In this document: positions 16,721-25,016 of the stretch, one piece after another
Layout: every line of letters starts with the position of its first letter
Numbering within the stretch: position 1 is the first letter of the stretch
Origin: Propionibacteriaceae bacterium UBA6122
GTDB taxonomy: Bacteria; Actinomycetota; Actinomycetes; Propionibacteriales; Propionibacteriaceae
Reading direction: 5' to 3'
Assembly (NCBI GenBank): GCA_002428365.1
Contig: DIVW01000045.1
Location: 131,745-195,744 of the forward strand
Length of the DNA stretch: 64,000 nucleotides
Made by a program: the position numbers and the translations under genes
The notes under the pieces: model-generated
What the model was told of the DNA's origin: nothing
Seen by the model: the letters and a program-made list of their open reading frames with translations, nothing else
Database searches by the model: none

Positions 16721-17682
16721 TCGTCACCCTGACCGCCAACCCGTCGCTGGACCGCACCGTCCCGTTGGATCGGGGGCTGACCCGTGGCGAAGTGCATCGC
16801 GCTGGAGCTGTCACTGTGGAGCCCGGCGGCAAAGGCATCAACGTCGCTCGGGTCGTCCATTACGCGGGTCACCCGGTGCGCGCGGTGTTGCCGGCCGACC
16901 CCGGCGATCCGATCCTTCGTGGTCTGGACGATCTGCAGCTGCCCTACCGGACGGTGCCGCTGCTCGGCCAGGTGCGCACCAACCTCACCCTCACCGAGCC
17001 GGACGGCACCACCACCAAGATCAACGAACCCGGTCCGATGCCGAGCCCGGCCACTGTTGAGGCGCTGGCTCGGCTGCTGGTGCTCGAAGCTGAGCGGGCC
17101 GACTGGGTGGTCCTCTCCGGCTCGCTACCGCCCGGAGTGCCGGCCAGCTGGTACGCCGATCTGGTCCAGGCGCTGCGTCCATGGGGCTGCCGGATCGCCG
17201 TGGACACCTCCGATGCGCCGCTGCTTGCCCTGGCCGCGGCCTTCCCCGCGGCTGCCCCGGATCTGATCAAGCCCAACTCCGAAGAGCTCGCCCAGCTCAC
17301 CGGCGCCGACCCCGAGGCGCTGGAGGCTGCCGCCGCTGCCGGTGATCCGAGCGCGACAGTTTTGGCCGCCCGATCGCTGGTCGCCGACGGCGTCGGCGCC
17401 GTCCTGGTCACCCTGGGGGCAGCCGGTGCGGTGTTGGTCACTGCCGCTGGTGCTTGGCAGGCCGTCCCACCCCCGATCGTGGTTCGCAGCACGGTTGGGG
17501 CCGGTGATTCTTCAGTGGCCGGCTACGTGCTCGCCGAAACCCGCGGCCTACCGCCAGCCGATCGGCTGCGCCTGGCCGTGGCGTACGGCTCGGCGGCAGC
17601 CTCGCTGGCCGGCACTCAACTTCCCAAGCCCGAACAGCTCCACACCGAACAGGTCAAGGTCATCGCCCTGCCCGCGACCTGA
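16717..17682 (+). CDS. fruK: 1-phosphofructokinase
   Basis: FruK phosphorylates fructose 1-phosphate, the product of the PTS transporter encoded next to it, to fructose 1,6-bisphosphate. The 321-residue PfkB-family protein has 'VEPGGKGINVARVV' near the N terminus and the catalytic anion-hole motif 'STVGAGDSSVAG' near residue 260. It begins inside the regulator gene (ATGA overlap) and is followed 31 bp later by fruA. Confidence 0.94.
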   Translation: MIVTLTANPSLDRTVPLDRGLTRGEVHRAGAVTVEPGGKGINVARVVHYAGHPVRAVLPADPGDPILRGLDDLQLPYRTVPLLGQVRTNLTLTEPDGTTTKINEPGPMPSPATVEALARLLVLEAERADWVVLSGSLPPGVPASWYADLVQALRPWGCRIAVDTSDAPLLALAAAFPAAAPDLIKPNSEELAQLTGADPEALEAAAAAGDPSATVLAARSLVADGVGAVLVTLGAAGAVLVTAAGAWQAVPPPIVVRSTVGAGDSSVAGYVLAETRGLPPADRLRLAVAYGSAAASLAGTQLPKPEQLHTEQVKVIALPAT

Positions 17683-17713
17683 GCCCGCCCAACCCCACCA
17701 GTTAGGAACGATG

Positions 17714-19795
17714 ATGTCCCAACAGCACGCACCATTGATTACTGCCGATCTGGTCGCACTCGATGCCGACCTGGGTGCCACCAAGACTGAGGTGATTACC
17801 GCGATGGCGGCGCTCATCGGTCGCACCGGACGCGCGGACGCGGCCGGGTTGGCCGCCGACGCGTTGGCTCGCGAAGAGAAGATGGCCACCGGGCTGGGGG
17901 GTGGCATCGCTATTCCGCACTGCCGATCAGCCGCGGTGACCACCAACTCGCTGGCCTTCGTCAGACTCAAGCCGCCAGTCGACTTCGGGGCTGCGGACGG
18001 CCCGGCCGATGTGGCCTTCATGATCGCTGCTGGCGAAGGCTCTGATGATGCGCATCTGGAGCTGTTGGCCATGCTGGCCCGCTCGTTGATGCGAGCCGAA
18101 TTCACCGCCGCGCTGCGTAGCGCCACCACCGCTGCCCAGATCGTCGAGCTGGTTGACCAGGCAACCCGTACTGAGGAAGTCGCAGCGCCGGCTAGCACCC
18201 CGGTCGTCGCCGCGAGTGGGGCAAAGGTGCCGGTGATCGTTGCCGTCACCGCCTGCCCGACCGGGATCGCCCACACCTTCATGGCCGCCGACGGCTTGGA
18301 ACAGGCCGCCAAAGCCGCCGGCGTAGAGATCTACGTCGAGCCGCAGGGGTCGGGACGGATCGACTGGCTCGCCCCCGAGGTGATCGCCTCGGCCGATGCG
18401 GCTATCTTCGCCACCGATCTGCCGGTACGTGATCGGGAGCGCTTCGCCGGGCTACCAGTGATCGAAGGCAGTGTGAAGCGGGCGATCAACGAACCGCAGA
18501 AGATGGTGGCCGAAGCCCTGGTTGCGGCGGATGATCCAAAAGCACGGCGAGTTGCTGGCGTCGCCGCCGGTGGCAGCCAGAGCGCTTCGGCCGCTGGTGG
18601 CGCGAATCTTGGCTGGGGCCGACGCATTCAGCAGGCGCTGATGACCGGCGTCTCTTACATGATCCCCTTCGTGGCCGCCGGTGGTCTGCTGATCGCCCTG
18701 GGGTTCCTGTTGGGCGGTTTCGACATCGCTGCCCCTCCCGGTTCGGCGAGCGCACGGACCTGTGCCGATCTGACGTGGCTGGACCCGGCGGCCTGTCAGG
18801 CCGCAGTTGATGGCGAGAAGTCCATTGGATCTTTGGTGCTGGCCAACGCCAGTCTGACCAGCATGCCGGCTGGCTTCATCATGACCCTCGGCGCGGTCAT
18901 GTTCGCCATCGGCGCCGCGGCTTTCGGATTCCTGGTGCCCGCCTTGAGTGGCTACATCGCCTACGCGCTGGCTGGCCGTCCCGGCATTGCCCCAGGATTC
19001 GTCGGTGGCGCGATCTCGGTCACCCTGGGTGCGGGCTTCCTTGGTGGCTTGGTGACCGGTCTGGTTGCGGGCCTGATCGCAGCGTGGATTGCCAGCTTCA
19101 AGGCACCGCGCTGGTTGGCCGGCTTGATGCCAGTGGTGATCATTCCGCTGATCGCGACCGCGATCACCGGTGGACTGATGTACTTCCTTCTCGGCCAGCC
19201 CCTCGCCAATCTGACCAAGTCCATGCAGGACGGCCTGATGGGTATGTCGGGCGGCTCGGCGATCGTGCTGGGCGTGGTGCTCGGCCTGATGATGTGCTTC
19301 GACCTCGGTGGGCCGGTGAACAAGGCCGCCTACCTCTTCGCTACCGCTGGGCTCTCGGCTGGTACGACGGCCAACTTCCAGGTGATGGCCGCAGTGATGG
19401 CCGCCGGTATGGTGCCGCCGCTGGCCATGGCGTTGGCCACGGTGATCCGCAAGAAGCTGTTCACCCAGGTGGAGCGCGAGAACGGTGCTGCTGCCTGGCT
19501 GCTGGGCGCGTCCTTCATCTCCGAAGGTGCGATCCCGTTCGCTGCTGCTGACCCGCTGCGGGTCATCCCCTCGATGATGGTCGGTGGTGCGGTCACCGGT
19601 GCGCTGAGCATGGCGCTGGGGGTCGGGCTGCGGGCACCGCATGGCGGCATTTTCGTGATGTTTGCCTTCCAGCCGCTGCCGGCCGCGATCTTCGGATTCC
19701 TCGTCAGCCTGGCTATCGGCGTGGTGATCTCCACGGCGTTGGTGGTCTCTGCCAAGACCATCTGGCCAGCGAAGAAGGTAGAAGCGCTGGCGTGA
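17714..19795 (+). CDS. fruA: PTS fructose transporter, fused EIIABC
   Basis: This phosphotransferase-system permease imports fructose and phosphorylates it to fructose 1-phosphate. The 693-residue protein has three domains in the order IIA-IIB-IIC. IIA has phosphohistidine His69 ('AIPHCRS'); IIB begins near residue 175 with phosphocysteine Cys181 ('CPTGIAHTFMAAD'). IIC (about 300-690) has multiple membrane helices and the 'EGAIPFAAADP' motif. Two ATGs are adjacent (17711 and 17714); the second has the better spacing from AGGA. HPr and EI must be encoded elsewhere. Confidence 0.95.
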   Translation: MSQQHAPLITADLVALDADLGATKTEVITAMAALIGRTGRADAAGLAADALAREEKMATGLGGGIAIPHCRSAAVTTNSLAFVRLKPPVDFGAADGPADVAFMIAAGEGSDDAHLELLAMLARSLMRAEFTAALRSATTAAQIVELVDQATRTEEVAAPASTPVVAASGAKVPVIVAVTACPTGIAHTFMAADGLEQAAKAAGVEIYVEPQGSGRIDWLAPEVIASADAAIFATDLPVRDRERFAGLPVIEGSVKRAINEPQKMVAEALVAADDPKARRVAGVAAGGSQSASAAGGANLGWGRRIQQALMTGVSYMIPFVAAGGLLIALGFLLGGFDIAAPPGSASARTCADLTWLDPAACQAAVDGEKSIGSLVLANASLTSMPAGFIMTLGAVMFAIGAAAFGFLVPALSGYIAYALAGRPGIAPGFVGGAISVTLGAGFLGGLVTGLVAGLIAAWIASFKAPRWLAGLMPVVIIPLIATAITGGLMYFLLGQPLANLTKSMQDGLMGMSGGSAIVLGVVLGLMMCFDLGGPVNKAAYLFATAGLSAGTTANFQVMAAVMAAGMVPPLAMALATVIRKKLFTQVERENGAAAWLLGASFISEGAIPFAAADPLRVIPSMMVGGAVTGALSMALGVGLRAPHGGIFVMFAFQPLPAAIFGFLVSLAIGVVISTALVVSAKTIWPAKKVEALA

Positions 19796-19819
19796 GCTGG
19801 CCGTCCCCACCCCCTGATC

Positions 19820-19861
19820 GACGAGTGGCCGCAGGCGCCCCCCGGCCTGCGGCCGCTCGTC
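19820..19861 (+). terminator. Strong hairpin after fruA
   Basis: GACGAGTGGCCGCAGG pairs with CCTGCGGCCGCTCGTC (16 bp, one G-T pair) around a C-rich 10-nt loop, 25 bp after the fruA stop. No long T-run follows, which is common for terminators in high-GC actinobacteria. Confidence 0.75.
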
Positions 19862-19959
19862 CACGTTTGGTGGCGTTAGGGGGGCTGGCAGTGGTTCGGG
19901 GCCGCCGCGCAAGCCGTCTCGCGCCACTCGGCTGGCTGGGGAAACCTGCGGTTTACAGC

Positions 19960-19965
19960 TATGGT
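19960..19965 (+). promoter_or_regulatory. -10 element of a probable leaderless prs promoter
   Basis: TATGGT lies 8 nt before the GTG start of prs, and no ribosome binding site is visible. Confidence 0.4.
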
Positions 19966-19973
19966 TACCGGCC

Positions 19974-20924
19974 GTGACGGATATCACCGTGTTTTCCGGC
20001 CACGCCCACCAGGCCTTTGCCGAGGAGATGTGCCAAATCCTCGGGGTGGAGCTGTCGCCGTCGAGACTTTCCCGGTTCTCCAACGATTGTCTGCAGGTTC
20101 AACTGCGGGCCAACTGCCGCCAGCGGGACGTCTACATCGTCCAGCCGCTGGTGCCGCCCACCCAGGAAAACCTGATGGAGCTGCTGATGATGGTCGACGC
20201 GGCCCGCGGCGCCTCAGCGGGTCACGTCACCGTGGTGATGCCGCATTACGCCTACGCCCGCTCAGACAAGAAGGACGCCCCGCGCATCAGCATCGGCGGC
20301 CGACTGGTGGCCGACCTCATTCACACCGCCGGTGCCCAGCGCGTGCTCACTATGGCTTTGCATGCCAAGCAGGTGCACGGCTTTTTCTCGATGCCGGTTG
20401 ATCACCTCACCGCGCTGCCGGTGCTGGCTGAGCACTTCCGCAATCGTGATCTGAGCAACACCGTGGTGGTCTCGCCCGACTTCGGCAACGCCAAGGAGGC
20501 CAACCAGTTCGCCCGAATGCTCGGGGTGGGGATGGCGGCCGGCTCGAAGCGGCGACTGGCCGATGACAAGGTGGTTATCGACACCATCGTGGGCAAGGTT
20601 GGCGGCAAGGACGTGATCATCCTCGACGACGAGATCGCCACCGCTGGCTCAGTGGTGGAGCTGATCGACACCGTCCGCGGTTACAACGTCAAGACCATCT
20701 CGGTGGCCTGCACGCACGGGCTGTTTTCCGGCAAAGCCGTTGAGCGGCTGAATGCGGTACCCGATATAACCGAGATCGTCACCACCAATACCGTCCCGCC
20801 GCCAGCCGGGCTGAAGAGGCTCACCACGGTGTCAGTGGCGCCGTTGTTCGCTGAGGTGGTGCACCGGATCAACTGCGGCGAAAGTGTGTCGGGGTTGTTC
20901 TCTGACGAGGTCACCTACGGCTGA
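19974..20924 (+). CDS. prs: Ribose-phosphate pyrophosphokinase
   Basis: The enzyme makes PRPP from ribose 5-phosphate and ATP for nucleotide, histidine and tryptophan synthesis. The 316-residue protein has the N-terminal pattern 'FSGHAHQAFAEEM', the flexible-loop region 'YARSDKKDAPRISIGGRLVAD', and the PRPP-binding loop 'VIILDDEIATAGSV'. It departs from the housekeeping PRPP synthetase type ('YSRSDKKDQPR'), so a second prs elsewhere is possible. The start is a GTG with no ribosome binding site. Confidence 0.92.
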   Translation: MTDITVFSGHAHQAFAEEMCQILGVELSPSRLSRFSNDCLQVQLRANCRQRDVYIVQPLVPPTQENLMELLMMVDAARGASAGHVTVVMPHYAYARSDKKDAPRISIGGRLVADLIHTAGAQRVLTMALHAKQVHGFFSMPVDHLTALPVLAEHFRNRDLSNTVVVSPDFGNAKEANQFARMLGVGMAAGSKRRLADDKVVIDTIVGKVGGKDVIILDDEIATAGSVVELIDTVRGYNVKTISVACTHGLFSGKAVERLNAVPDITEIVTTNTVPPPAGLKRLTTVSVAPLFAEVVHRINCGESVSGLFSDEVTYG

Positions 20925-20961
20925 TCCAGGTCAGTGGGATGAAGGGTCAAGCGCGGCGCTA

Positions 20962-21648
20962 TCAGGACGGGTACTTCACGCAACCACCGGAAATGGAGAG
21001 GTTGCCCCCGTCATCGTTGTTCTTGACATAGGCGCGCAGGCTAACCACCGGTTTGGCGCAAAGCCTGCCGTCTTGACCGCCGATGACTGCTTCGGGCCAG
21101 GACACGACCGTCCCGGTGTTGCTCTGGGTGTAGCTGCTGGCCTTCGTTGGGTTGGTGGTTGACCGCTTGGCGAGGTTGACCTTGCCGCACGAGTTGGTGA
21201 CCCCCAGGCTGATGGACAACCCCGTGCCAACACTCAGCCCCACCGAGGTGTTGGCCGCACACTTGTCGGCGTAGTAGGCCTGACTGAGCGTCAGCTTTGT
21301 CAGTTTGGCCTTCTTCTTCCCACTTCCACATTTGTTGTAGACGGTCGCCTTCATCTTCGGGTCAAGGAGGCGCAAATTTGAGAGCCGGTAGATCGTGCCC
21401 TTAATACCGGTGTAGGGATCGCTAACCGTCCAAGTCTTCCAATCCGCCTGTGTCTTGCCGCTCAGGGTCACCTTGATGCACCGTTTGATGTCCTTCGTTG
21501 AGAACGTGGAGCTGGTGGAGAAGCTCTGCGTGACGGTTCCCGAGGCAGCGGCCTGAGCGGTGCCCATCTGAGGGGACCAGACGCTGGACGCAGATAGGAG
21601 AATGGCCGTCCCGACCACGGCGGACGCACGGCGAAGTGAAGGCTGCAT
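20962..21648 (-). CDS. Exported protein of unknown function
   Basis: I do not recognise this 228-residue protein. It has a clear signal peptide (Arg-rich start, Ala/Val/Leu core, processing near AQA-AAS) and a perfect ribosome binding site (AAGGAGA) 6 nt before the ATG. The mature part is Thr/Ser/Lys-rich with several spaced cysteines (in 'KRCIKV', 'NKCGSG', 'ADKCAAN', 'NSCGKV', 'RLCAKP' and 'GGCVKYP'), suggesting up to three disulfides in a beta-rich extracellular fold. It stands alone, converging on prs. No enzyme motif is visible. Confidence 0.8.
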   Translation of the reverse strand: MQPSLRRASAVVGTAILLSASSVWSPQMGTAQAAASGTVTQSFSTSSTFSTKDIKRCIKVTLSGKTQADWKTWTVSDPYTGIKGTIYRLSNLRLLDPKMKATVYNKCGSGKKKAKLTKLTLSQAYYADKCAANTSVGLSVGTGLSISLGVTNSCGKVNLAKRSTTNPTKASSYTQSNTGTVVSWPEAVIGGQDGRLCAKPVVSLRAYVKNNDDGGNLSISGGCVKYPS

Positions 21649-22014
21649 GATTGTCTCCTTTTGGTGGGTGTGGCGGGAGACTAGCACCCGAAATCACTAC
21701 TGTGAACGGCGATCTCTGATTGCGGGATTGGCACAGCATGGGCGGTGGATGCGGAGAGGTCCCCTAAGAAACGAAGCGGTGGCCTTTGGCCTTTTAGCAA
21801 CGCCAGGCGGTGTAGGTGAGCCTCGCCCTAGTGTGTGGCGCGGGGGCCGTGCGCCTTTTACGCCCTGGCAAGGTGAAATCCGCAAAAGGTGGCCCGGATG
21901 CACATTCCGACGGCGGCTGTCAAGACCCAAAAGTCGCCCTGGCTAGGTGCGATGTGGAATCTGGGCGCTCTGTTGTGGTAGAGTGAGCAGTCGGGAAAGG
22001 TGGTAAACGCTGTT
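21649..22014. other. Intergenic region before carD
   Basis: These 366 bp separate the exported protein from carD. A TAGAGT hexamer at 21979-21984 is a plausible carD -10 element, giving a leader of about 25 nt. GGGAAAGG at 21993-22000 is too far from the carD ATG to be an ideal ribosome binding site. No gene or strong hairpin was found in the rest. Confidence 0.4.
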
Positions 22015-22500
22015 ATGACGTTCACAATCGGTGAGACCGTGGTCTACCCCAATCATGGCGCAGCAGTCATCGAAGCCCTCGAAACCCGAACGATCAAAGG
22101 CGAAGACAAGCTCTATCTCGTCCTGCGTATCGTCGGCCAGAATGATCTGGTAGTTCGAGTGCCAGCCTGCAACCTCGATCTCGTCGGTGTGCGTGATGTT
22201 GTTGACGCCGCTGGTCTGGAGCGAGTGTTCGGCGTCCTGCGAGCACCCCATGCCGAAGAGCCCACCAACTGGTCGCGTCGCTACAAGGCCAACCTGGAGA
22301 AGTTGCACTCTGGCAACGTGCTCAAGGTTGCCGAGGTCGTCCGCGACCTGTGGCGTCGCGAGCGCGAGCGTGGCCTGTCGGCTGGCGAGAAGCGGATGCT
22401 CGCCAAAGCCCGTCAGATCCTGGTCTCGGAGTTGGCGTTGGCCGAAAAAGTCGAGGAAGACCGCGCTGAGGTTTTGCTCGACGAGGTGCTCGCCTCCTGA
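22015..22500 (+). CDS. carD: CarD-family RNA polymerase-binding regulator
   Basis: CarD binds the RNA polymerase beta subunit and stabilises the open promoter complex, notably at rRNA promoters. The 161-residue protein has the N-terminal RNAP-interaction domain ('FTIGETVVYPNHGAAVIEAL') and a C-terminal helical DNA-binding region with the conserved Trp motif ('EPTNWSRRYKANLEKL') and the basic stretch 'RRERERGLSAGEKRML'. I chose the ATG at 22015 because the protein then matches the family N terminus; an upstream GTG at 22000 is less likely. ispD follows after 14 bp. Confidence 0.95.
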   Translation: MTFTIGETVVYPNHGAAVIEALETRTIKGEDKLYLVLRIVGQNDLVVRVPACNLDLVGVRDVVDAAGLERVFGVLRAPHAEEPTNWSRRYKANLEKLHSGNVLKVAEVVRDLWRRERERGLSAGEKRMLAKARQILVSELALAEKVEEDRAEVLLDEVLAS

Positions 22501-22514
22501 GGCAGCGCCCACCA

Positions 22515-23219
22515 ATGGAGCCGACCCAGCCAGTCGTGGCCGTCGTGGTCGCAGCGGGAGCTGGCGTCCGACTCGGTGACGGACCACCCAAAGCACTTCG
22601 TGATGTCGCTGGGCGTTCCCTGGTGAGACACAGCCTCGACGGTCTGGCCGCCGGTGGTGTTGATCGCGCGGTCGTGGTGATCGCGCCTGGTGAGCAGGCG
22701 GCCTTCGAAACCGCATTGGCCGATTCTCCAATTCCCGCCAGCTACGTTTTTGGCGGCGCCCGGCGTCAGGATTCGGTTCGCGCCGGTCTGGACGCTATTG
22801 CTGGCGATCCGGTGCTGGCCGTCTGCGAATACGTCCTCGTCCACGATGCGGCTCGCGCTCTGGTGCCTGGTGCGGTGGTGGCCCGGGTAATCGAAGCACT
22901 AAAGGCCGGTGCCGTCGGCTGTGTGCCGGTGGTGGCGGTAGTCGATTCAATCCGCAGCGTCGATGACGCTGGCGGCTCGGTGGTCGTAGACCGCTCACCA
23001 CTGCGAGCCGTCCAAACGCCCCAGGGTTTCAAGCGCTCCCTGCTGGAGGCCGCTTTGGCGCACGCAGATCAGGCTGGCCTTGAGGTGAGCGATGACGCGA
23101 CTGCGGTCGAGGCCATCGGTCAGGTGGTGGCGCTGGTAGAAGGATCCCGGGAGGCGCTGAAGGTGACTGAGCCGGCCGATCTGGTGTTGGCCGAAGCGAT
23201 TGCCAGGAGCCGGGTGTGA
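22515..23219 (+). CDS. ispD: 2-C-methyl-D-erythritol 4-phosphate cytidylyltransferase
   Basis: IspD makes CDP-methylerythritol, the third step of the MEP isoprenoid pathway. The 234-residue protein has the nucleotide-binding start 'VVAAGAGVRLGDGPPKAL', where the usual Gly-x-Gly-x-Arg loop is slightly shortened. It also has 'VLVHDAARALV' and 'VQTPQGFKRSLL'. Its stop overlaps the ispF GTG start by 4 bp. Confidence 0.95.
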   Translation: MEPTQPVVAVVVAAGAGVRLGDGPPKALRDVAGRSLVRHSLDGLAAGGVDRAVVVIAPGEQAAFETALADSPIPASYVFGGARRQDSVRAGLDAIAGDPVLAVCEYVLVHDAARALVPGAVVARVIEALKAGAVGCVPVVAVVDSIRSVDDAGGSVVVDRSPLRAVQTPQGFKRSLLEAALAHADQAGLEVSDDATAVEAIGQVVALVEGSREALKVTEPADLVLAEAIARSRV

Positions 23220-23689
23220 ACCTGCGGATCGGGGTCGGTACTGACGTTCACGCCTACGCCCCCGGCGTGCCGCTATGGGTGGCAGGCCTGGAGTTTCCCG
23301 GCGAGCCAGCCGGGCTATCGGGCCATTCTGACGGGGACGTTGCTGCTCATGCGGCCGTCGATGCGCTGCTGTCGGCCGCCGGGTTAGGCGACATCGGCGG
23401 TAACTTCGGCACTGACGACCCAGCCTGGGCCGGAGCGAATGGAGTCGCCTTCCTCACCGAGACCGTGGCCCGCTTGGGCCAGGCCGGTTTCTCGGTCGTG
23501 AACGTGTCAGTGCAGTTGATCGGGCAGCGTCCGCACCTGGCGGCCCGGCGCCGTGAGGCAGAGGCCGTGCTGTCGGCCGCAGTTGGTGCGCCGGTGAGCC
23601 TCTCGGCGACCACTACCGATGGTCTCGGTTTGACCGGGCGAGGCGAAGGCCTGGCCGCGATCGCGGTCGCCCTGGTTCAAGCGGTCTGA
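23216..23689 (+). CDS. ispF: 2-C-methyl-D-erythritol 2,4-cyclodiphosphate synthase
   Basis: IspF cyclises CDP-methylerythritol 2-phosphate to MEcPP in the MEP pathway. The 157-residue protein has the zinc ligands in 'GTDVHAYAPG' (Asp, His) and the later His in 'LSGHSDGDVAAHAAVDALL', plus the C-terminal 'TTTDGLGLTGRGEG'. The start is a GTG inside ispD. In many actinobacteria cysS and rlmB follow directly; here they do not. Confidence 0.96.
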   Translation: MNLRIGVGTDVHAYAPGVPLWVAGLEFPGEPAGLSGHSDGDVAAHAAVDALLSAAGLGDIGGNFGTDDPAWAGANGVAFLTETVARLGQAGFSVVNVSVQLIGQRPHLAARRREAEAVLSAAVGAPVSLSATTTDGLGLTGRGEGLAAIAVALVQAV

Positions 23690-23695
23690 GCGTTT

Positions 23696-23767
23696 TCCCT
23701 TCGAGCCTTCGACAAGCTCAGGGAACTGAACTCAAGTTGGCTGAGCCGAAGTTGGCGCAGCCCGTCC
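23696..23767. repeat. Dispersed palindromic repeat, copy 3
   Basis: CCTTCGACAAGCTCAGGGAA followed by AAGTTGGCTGAGCC and a decayed distal arm lies between ispF and the convergent metallopeptidase. It belongs to the same family as the copies at 10436, 13021 and 60350. Confidence 0.7.
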
Positions 23768-23771
23768 TAGG

Positions 23772-24935
23772 TCAGCGCACCTCGCTGGCCGGGGCGACAT
23801 AGGTGTTGCACTTGCCGATTTGGCTGTTGCCGAGCCCGATGGTCGCCCAGGCTTGGCGGTTCTTGCCTAGGCCGTGGTCGCCGTCGTAGTTGGGCTTCCC
23901 GGTGAGCACATCGTCGCCGATGCTGTTGAACAAGAACTTCAGGTTGTCGATATCGGCATCGGTTACGTTCGACGCTTTCGAGACCGCGTTCACCCACATG
24001 CCAGCCAGGCAGTCGGCCTGCACCTCAAGGCGGCGGGAGAAGACTCGCGCATCGGCCTTAGTGCTCTTCTGCTCCCAGGCGTTGCCGGCGACCAGGATGC
24101 CGGTGCGAGCCTGCAGGGCATGACCAAACTCGTGAGCCATGATCGCGTCGGTGACGAAGGGCTTTGTGCGGATTTTGGTCGGCAGGATGCGGGGCAAGTC
24201 CGAGGCGTAGTAGATGTGTTGGTCGGCGGCGCAGTAGAAGGCGTTGCCGGTCTCGGCCTCACCACACGGGGTGGTGATCTTGGCACTGTAAACAGTTGCC
24301 GGCGGTCGGGGCAGCTTGAACCCAGCCTCAGTCATCGGGCCTTCCCAGACTCCCCAGAGGCAGGCGGTTAGCTGACCGAGGTGTTCCTCCAACTCGGCGT
24401 TGCTGGCCGTGGTGGGATCAACGTGGGGCACGGTGCAGTTAGTGGGCACCGGGACGGATTGGTCGTAAATCGCGTTCTGACGTAACCAATCAGTGGCCTG
24501 CTCGTAAGTCTTAGGAATCGGAATCGCCGGCGGGTTGTAGTCAGGCGCAGGCACGTTGTTCACCTGGTGGTAGGTGGGGTCGTTGCCACCGCCGCCACCA
24601 CCGCCGTTCAGATAGTTCACCAGAGCGATCAGGAAGAAGCCGAGAATCAGCACGAACACGCCACCGCCGATGACCGCCAGCAGCGGGTTCTTGCGGGGCT
24701 TGGGTGGCTGTGGGAAGACGCCGGGCACTCCGTAGGGAGGCTGGCCGTAACCAGGCGGGAAACCTGGTGCCTGCGTGGGCGGAGTGTTGAGCAACTGCGC
24801 GTACTGGTAGGCGGGCGTGGGTTGCTGCGGTGGCATTCCGGGCGCAGGTGGCGCACCCCAGGCACTCGGTTGCCTATTCCAGCCCTGGTTCCCCGGCCAT
24901 TGGCCCGGGTTGGGCGCACCCCAGTTCTGCGTCAC
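23772..24935 (-). CDS. Membrane-anchored neutral zinc metallopeptidase, paralogue A
   Basis: This 387-residue protein belongs to the putative neutral zinc metallopeptidase family (YpfJ-like). It has a cytoplasmic Pro/Gln/Gly-rich tail (1-80), one membrane helix (about 84-107), a poly-Gly spacer and an extracellular catalytic domain. The HEFGH zinc motif is at His268-His272, and the family signature 'EVQADCLAGMW' lies downstream. Cysteines 167, 192, 224 and 235 recur in the two paralogues next door and may form disulfides. It starts at a GTG without a ribosome binding site. Its substrates are unknown. Confidence 0.88.
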   Translation of the reverse strand: MTQNWGAPNPGQWPGNQGWNRQPSAWGAPPAPGMPPQQPTPAYQYAQLLNTPPTQAPGFPPGYGQPPYGVPGVFPQPPKPRKNPLLAVIGGGVFVLILGFFLIALVNYLNGGGGGGGNDPTYHQVNNVPAPDYNPPAIPIPKTYEQATDWLRQNAIYDQSVPVPTNCTVPHVDPTTASNAELEEHLGQLTACLWGVWEGPMTEAGFKLPRPPATVYSAKITTPCGEAETGNAFYCAADQHIYYASDLPRILPTKIRTKPFVTDAIMAHEFGHALQARTGILVAGNAWEQKSTKADARVFSRRLEVQADCLAGMWVNAVSKASNVTDADIDNLKFLFNSIGDDVLTGKPNYDGDHGLGKNRQAWATIGLGNSQIGKCNTYVAPASEVR

Positions 24936-24941
24936 GCCGAA

Positions 24942-24947
24942 AGACTA
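24942..24947 (-). promoter_or_regulatory. -10 element, metallopeptidase A
   Basis: TAGTCT on the coding strand lies exactly 6 nt before the GTG start. There is no Shine-Dalgarno sequence, so a leaderless transcript is likely. Confidence 0.55.
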
Positions 24948-25016
24948 GTGGCCCAGACAAAAGCGCACCACACTCGGCTTTGCGCAGTGTTGCGCGTAGG
25001 GCCTGCTGCAGACCGA

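Noticed and set aside
19820..19861. 6C-type small RNA, because the hairpin loop is C-rich
   Set aside because: The 6C motif needs two hairpins with C-run loops; only one is present here and its place after fruA fits a terminator.
18452..20083. Long minus-strand frame opposite fruA (543 codons)
   Set aside because: Antisense shadow of the EIIBC domains, extremely polar composition, no start signals.
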